This document shows positions 31,212 to 34,668 of a DNA stretch of 34,668 nucleotides, one piece after another. The stretch covers positions 1 through 34,668 of the forward strand of contig CAADTH010000025.1 in the NCBI GenBank assembly GCA_900751885.1, read 5' to 3'. A program made the position numbers and the translations under genes. The stretch's first letter is position 1; each line of letters opens with the position of its first letter. Below the pieces are notes generated by a model that saw only the letters and a program-made list of their open reading frames with translations, did not search any database and was not told where the DNA came from. This DNA is from Clostridia bacterium. GTDB lineage: Bacteria; Bacillota; Clostridia; UBA1381.

Positions 31212-31248
31212 TAAAAAGAGATATTCATTCTATGAATATCTCTTTTTA
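31212..31248. terminator. Perfect 17-bp hairpin, terminator of the stalk/WG-repeat gene
   Basis: taaaaagagatattcat and atgaatatctcttttta form a perfect stem with a 3-nt loop. It lies just past the stop of the minus-strand gene 31253-32095 and insulates it from the regulator promoter. Confidence 0.85.
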
Positions 31249-31252
31249 CTCT

Positions 31253-32095
31253 TTAATTTTCCCCTTCTAAATCAGAAAGGTTCTCATATCGGTAATCAAC
31301 CACCAACTGAAAATTTTTGTTGATTAATCCCCATTTTCCATCCTTCTTCACAGCCGCATAATTCCCATTGAACCTTTCTGCGTCATCAAACGTTTCCTCT
31401 GTTGCATATTCCCCATTTATGTTGATATATGACCATTTTTGACCTCTATATTGTGAAGGCACCAATGGGTCTACACTTCCCTCTTTTAAAACAAGCGCAT
31501 ATCCATCATGAAAAGAATCTGCCATATTGAATGTTTTATTATAGAGTTTTTCTCCCTGTTTATTGATGTAGAAATATTTTGGTTCATGAGGATTTTCTAA
31601 TATTGATACTGCCGCAACTCCATTATGAAAATCTGATGCCGAATAATATTCACATGGAATTACCACATCACCTTTTGAGTTAATGTAGCCATAATTCATA
31701 TCCGACCCACCACTTGTTCTTACAGCTGCCAATCCCTCTGAAAATTCATTTGCATAATAATATTGAGCCGGTATCACTACTTCTCCGTCAGCGTTTTTAT
31801 ATCCCCAACGGTTATTCTGTTCATAAACATTTAAATTATTATAAAAAGGTTCTACAAAAATCATTTTTGCGTCGTCATACCACGTAACTCTTGCATTTAA
31901 AATTTCTGCACTTTCTCTCAATGGGATATATGTTCTATCATTGATTACAACAACCGAATTTTCAAACTCTTTTTCTTGATAGTTTACAAAAATACGAAAT
32001 GGCACTTGAATTGCTTCTAAATTAACCGCGGCAAAAGCTATCACCGTACTGCACAACAAAAAACACATTACAGAAAATAATACTCTCTTTTTCAA
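31253..32095 (-). CDS. Secreted stalk-domain / WG-repeat protein
   Basis: The 280-residue exported protein has a signal peptide (LLCSTVIAFAAV). A Cu_amine_oxidN1-like stalk domain follows (IQVPFRIFVNYQEKEFENSV, then INDRTYIPLRESAEILNARV). After it come about four WG (KWG) beta repeats: RWGYKNADGEVVIPAQYYYA, YGYINSKGDVVIPCEYY, FYINKQGE and KWGLINKNFQLVVDYRYENL. WG repeats form extracellular binding surfaces of unknown ligand. The TTG start follows AGGAG at 10 nt. It shares the stalk module with the protein at 10675-11226. Confidence 0.85.
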   Translation of the reverse strand: MKKRVLFSVMCFLLCSTVIAFAAVNLEAIQVPFRIFVNYQEKEFENSVVVINDRTYIPLRESAEILNARVTWYDDAKMIFVEPFYNNLNVYEQNNRWGYKNADGEVVIPAQYYYANEFSEGLAAVRTSGGSDMNYGYINSKGDVVIPCEYYSASDFHNGVAAVSILENPHEPKYFYINKQGEKLYNKTFNMADSFHDGYALVLKEGSVDPLVPSQYRGQKWSYININGEYATEETFDDAERFNGNYAAVKKDGKWGLINKNFQLVVDYRYENLSDLEGEN

Positions 32096-32159
32096 TGTTG
32101 CTCATCTCCTAATATGTATTTTATTTTTTTAAACAATCTTTTCTTTTTCTTCCATAACT

Positions 32160-32188
32160 AGTATATCATCTTTTTCGACAGATTTCAA
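32160..32188 (-). promoter_or_regulatory. Promoter of the stalk/WG-repeat gene
   Basis: On the minus strand TTGAAA (32183-32188), a 17-bp spacer and TATACT (32160-32165) lie about 65 nt before the start codon. Confidence 0.65.
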
Positions 32189-32190
32189 CC

Positions 32191-32226
32191 AAAAAAACAC
32201 CTGTGTTTTCACACAGGCATTTTTTA
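32191..32226 (-). terminator. Terminator of the RHS / RCC1-SLH unit
   Basis: CCTGTGT and ACACAGG enclose a 4-nt loop, with extended A/T complementarity. On the minus strand the stem is followed by GTTTTTTT. Confidence 0.85.
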
Positions 32227-32231
32227 TAGAC

Positions 32232-33914
32232 TTATATTCTGCCATACAACCGATACAGCACAACTGCCGCTTCTCCTCGATTTACCAACGTATCTGGATG
32301 AAACGCTCCAGTTCCTTCAATCAATCCAAACTTATTTGCAAGCTCAATCTCTTTTTTTGCCCATTCCGGTATCGTTTCATTATCTGTATAGTTCAATACT
32401 CCTTTCAGCATTGAACTGTCATACGCGCTAATTTCTGCCTTCTCACGACTCAATGTTCTGGCAACCATTGAAACAAACTGTGCCTTTGATATCACTTCAT
32501 CACCACGGAATGTATTGTCGTCAAACCCCTGTACAATGTTATGTTTCTTACTTGCACCTGCTACGCCATAATACCACTGGTTTTCTGACACATCAGAAAA
32601 ACCTCCGTTGTCCTTCTCCTCCTCTTTCCCTGTCATTCTAAGGAGAATCGCCGCAATTTCTGCTCTAGTGATACTTGCATCTGGTGAAAATTTTGTTCCA
32701 TCTGTTCCCTTCACAATTTCTGCTCTGGAAAGTGCTTCGATTGCTTTGTGCATTTCTTCCGATTTGTCTTGAATATCTGTAAAATGCTTCTCTTCCACTG
32801 CTACAGGTTCACTTGGAATACGCACATCATCCATTATTTTGGTAAAGGTATATGCCTTTTCACCTGCATATTCTTTGCCATAAGGCAATTCAAGCCGGAA
32901 CAACTCTCCATTGTTTTTTAATACAAGAGCTTGGTATTTTAGATTACTCCAGCCACTTACACAGCTAACATCGTCCGAAATCTTCAAGGGCAAATCCAGC
33001 TTATATCCGAACATGCTTAACCGCTGCGGCTCGTCTGTATTTCCATAAATCCATAATGTTCCGTCTTGTTTTACCACCAGGTTGTACTCATATTGGGAAG
33101 CTACTGACTTTACATCCTTTATATAGGGAAATGGTGTAAAATGATGGATTTGGTATCCCCCAATCATATCTCCATAGGTAGAGCCCCAAAACCAAAGTGT
33201 ATTATCCTCTGAGAGTGCAAAGCTACTCGCATTCCCGGCATACACTTTTTTCATTCTGTCCAGCACTTTATTTGGAGTATTATTGTCGGTTCTTGTTCCA
33301 TCTCCCAAAGCACCTTTTTCATTATTCCCAAACGTCCATACACTGCCATCTGTCTTTAAAATGACACTATGATACGCTCCAGCTACTGCTTCCTTTACAT
33401 TGTCCATTATCTTTCGTGGTGTAAATAATTTATACTCTTCCTGGTCGCCTAATTGTCCAAATGTATTTGAGCCATATCCCCAAAGGCTTTTGTCTTTTTT
33501 TAAAATAAGGTCATGACCAAATCCTTCGCTTATCCCAATAACATCATCCATTATCTTGATAGGTTCTAGATATGTCTTTGTCCCATCCTCTAAAATTTGT
33601 ACTCCCCAAAACCATAGCGAATTATCTTTTTTTATTGCAAATCCACTACTTGGACCTGCACTTACACTAACAGCATCCTCCATGATTTTTACAGGAGTCA
33701 AACGATTCTCCTTTGTTCCGTCGCCTAACTGTCCATATTCATTTTCTCCCCACGCCCACAGGGAACCGTCGTTCGTAATTGCAAAATTTGTTGTTCCATT
33801 GGAGCTTATCGTTGTATAGAGTGATGTATCAACTTCTATATTTTGCGTTGCCTGTACTGTAGTGTAAGACATCCCCATAATGGTAATCATCAAAAGTATT
33901 AGTACTTTTTTCAT
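32232..33914 (-). CDS. RCC1-repeat surface protein with three SLH anchoring domains
   Basis: The 560-residue exported protein has a signal peptide (MKKVLILLMITIMGMSYTTV). Residues ~35-340 are RCC1-type beta-propeller repeats (GSLWAWGENEYGQLGDGT, KSLWGYGSNTFGQLGD, GSVWTFGNNEKGALGDGT). The C-terminus has three SLH domains: FTDIQDKSEEMHKAIEALSR with ITRAEIAAILLRM, FSDVSENQWYYGVAGASKKH, and a third ending LVNRGEAAVVLYRLYGR. SLH domains bind pyruvylated secondary cell-wall polymer, so it is displayed on the cell wall. The gene follows the RHS gene by only 20 nt and probably shares its transcript. Confidence 0.92.
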   Translation of the reverse strand: MKKVLILLMITIMGMSYTTVQATQNIEVDTSLYTTISSNGTTNFAITNDGSLWAWGENEYGQLGDGTKENRLTPVKIMEDAVSVSAGPSSGFAIKKDNSLWFWGVQILEDGTKTYLEPIKIMDDVIGISEGFGHDLILKKDKSLWGYGSNTFGQLGDQEEYKLFTPRKIMDNVKEAVAGAYHSVILKTDGSVWTFGNNEKGALGDGTRTDNNTPNKVLDRMKKVYAGNASSFALSEDNTLWFWGSTYGDMIGGYQIHHFTPFPYIKDVKSVASQYEYNLVVKQDGTLWIYGNTDEPQRLSMFGYKLDLPLKISDDVSCVSGWSNLKYQALVLKNNGELFRLELPYGKEYAGEKAYTFTKIMDDVRIPSEPVAVEEKHFTDIQDKSEEMHKAIEALSRAEIVKGTDGTKFSPDASITRAEIAAILLRMTGKEEEKDNGGFSDVSENQWYYGVAGASKKHNIVQGFDDNTFRGDEVISKAQFVSMVARTLSREKAEISAYDSSMLKGVLNYTDNETIPEWAKKEIELANKFGLIEGTGAFHPDTLVNRGEAAVVLYRLYGRI

Positions 33915-33934
33915 ATTTCGATTCCCACCCGTCC

Positions 33935-34668
33935 TTATTCCTTTTTTTGGAATGTAATTGCTCTTTCATTTTTTACTTTTGAATATTCTACATAAAAATA
34001 TTCTTTACTTTCTGAAGAGTCAAAATACACTATCCATTGCTTATCAGTCTCTGCATCCTCCATATATCCCACGACAACGACTATATGATCATCTGGTTGG
34101 GTCATAAAGAGCGGCATTCCATTATCTATCTGATCTTTTATTAATCCAAATGTAAGTTTTCTTTTCTCCTTATTGTTGATATCATTACTATTCGCAACAT
34201 TGGGATTTACCTCATAATTAGTTCCATCCAAATATCCCTTTTTTTGTATTACATCAATCATACCTTTCGGAGTAGAGCCTTTATTGTAGTCTTTATCACC
34301 TTTAAAGTGATCTTTTGCTATTTGAATATAATCAATCGACTCCTTTGTAAACCATTCTACTCCCATTGATACATCCGCTGCCCAACATAACTCATAACTA
34401 CCTTGATATACATATGGGAAAGCGTGTAATGTAACAGGCGGTGTAGAACTCCCTATCTCCCTCCAGTCCGCTACTGCATTACCATTAGAATCAAAGAGCT
34501 TTTGATCTTCCGGCGTATCAACGATTCCATCTTGGTTCCAATCCAACCATCCAGGAATGGTCGAACCTTCTAGTCCAAATGGGTCAACCAGCATAACAGG
34601 GTTATTATAACAATACGTATACCAATTCAATCCATCCTTTATCGGGTCTTCACTGACAAACCGTCCAA
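33935..34668 (-). CDS. RHS-repeat protein, C-terminal part with papain-like cysteine-peptidase tip (cut by window edge)
   Basis: The coding sequence enters from the right edge. The first visible residues are the RHS core-associated motif GRFVSEDPIKDGLNWYTYCY, then NNPVMLVDPFGL, which ends the RHS shell and marks the start of the variable C-terminal domain. The ~220-residue tip has a calcium-like loop (DWNQDGIVDTPED). It also has a probable papain-like catalytic set: Q-x5-Cys in YQGSYELCWAADVS, His in DDHIVVVVGYMED, and Asp in VYFDSS. RHS tips are usually toxins or processing proteases in contact-dependent competition. No small immunity gene lies between this stop and the RCC1-SLH gene. An internal TTG at 34630 is not the true start. 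Confidence 0.85.
   Translation of the reverse strand, partial: GRFVSEDPIKDGLNWYTYCYNNPVMLVDPFGLEGSTIPGWLDWNQDGIVDTPEDQKLFDSNGNAVADWREIGSSTPPVTLHAFPYVYQGSYELCWAADVSMGVEWFTKESIDYIQIAKDHFKGDKDYNKGSTPKGMIDVIQKKGYLDGTNYEVNPNVANSNDINNKEKRKLTFGLIKDQIDNGMPLFMTQPDDHIVVVVGYMEDAETDKQWIVYFDSSESKEYFYVEYSKVKNERAITFQKKE

Noticed and set aside
1..34668. CRISPR array, rRNA or insertion sequence
   Set aside because: No regularly spaced short repeats, no rRNA segments and no DDE transposase were recognised. The only tandem repeats are inside protein-coding genes or near the integrase.

Overview
The window looks like chromosome from a spore-forming-lineage, gut-type Clostridia, most likely Lachnospiraceae. The reasons are a spoIVA gene, a DUF4364 protein, a tRNA-Leu with encoded CCA, frequent TTG/GTG starts behind strong AGGAGG sites, stalk-domain, SLH and RHS surface proteins, an Agr-type peptide signalling locus, and enzymes for plant pectin and arabinose. 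This assignment is inferred from gene content only.

Region 1 (1-4300) is accessory DNA. It starts with the tail of a YefM-like antitoxin and a yoeB toxin gene broken by an internal deletion. Next comes an AT-rich pair: an OLD-like AAA ATPase with a TOPRIM-like C-terminus, and a D12-class adenine DNA methyltransferase. A complete tyrosine integrase follows, with clustered 11-bp repeats between its stop and the 3' end of tRNA-Leu(UAA). This reads as the integrase end of an element inserted at a tRNA gene and carrying a candidate defence module.

Region 2 (4411-13458) is mostly housekeeping: an unknown protein, tyrS, a terpene-cyclase-like toroid protein, a Nudix hydrolase, an M19 dipeptidase, yraN, rnhB, a DUF4364 regulator, a small secreted stalk-domain protein, araA and radC. 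Region 3 (13510-18735) is one very large secreted rhamnogalacturonan lyase (PL11). Lying next to araA, it suggests use of pectin with arabinose-bearing side chains.

Region 4 (18858-27471) has a DUF2238 membrane protein and a spoIVA that has lost its C-terminal region. A tiny SHOCT-like ORF follows, then a 1416-residue LRR surface protein with five ~88-residue repeats, and a divergent large serine recombinase with a perfect consensus promoter.

Region 5 (27442-31090) is the most interesting part. A LytTR response regulator and a GHKL histidine kinase form one operon. A separate downstream operon encodes the autoinducer precursor AgrD (50 aa, too short for usual ORF cut-offs) and AgrB. The agrDB promoter carries two 11-bp direct repeats 20 bp apart, 9 bp upstream of a -35 box. 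The same architecture recurs beyond agrB at 27892-27960 and points into a stretch of about 440 bp with no convincing gene, several perfect palindromes and a terminator. This is a candidate Agr-controlled regulatory RNA, positioned like a functional analogue of staphylococcal RNAIII. Region 6 (31212-34668) encodes surface proteins: a stalk/WG-repeat protein, an RCC1-repeat/SLH protein, and the C-terminus of an RHS protein ending in a papain-like cysteine-peptidase domain.
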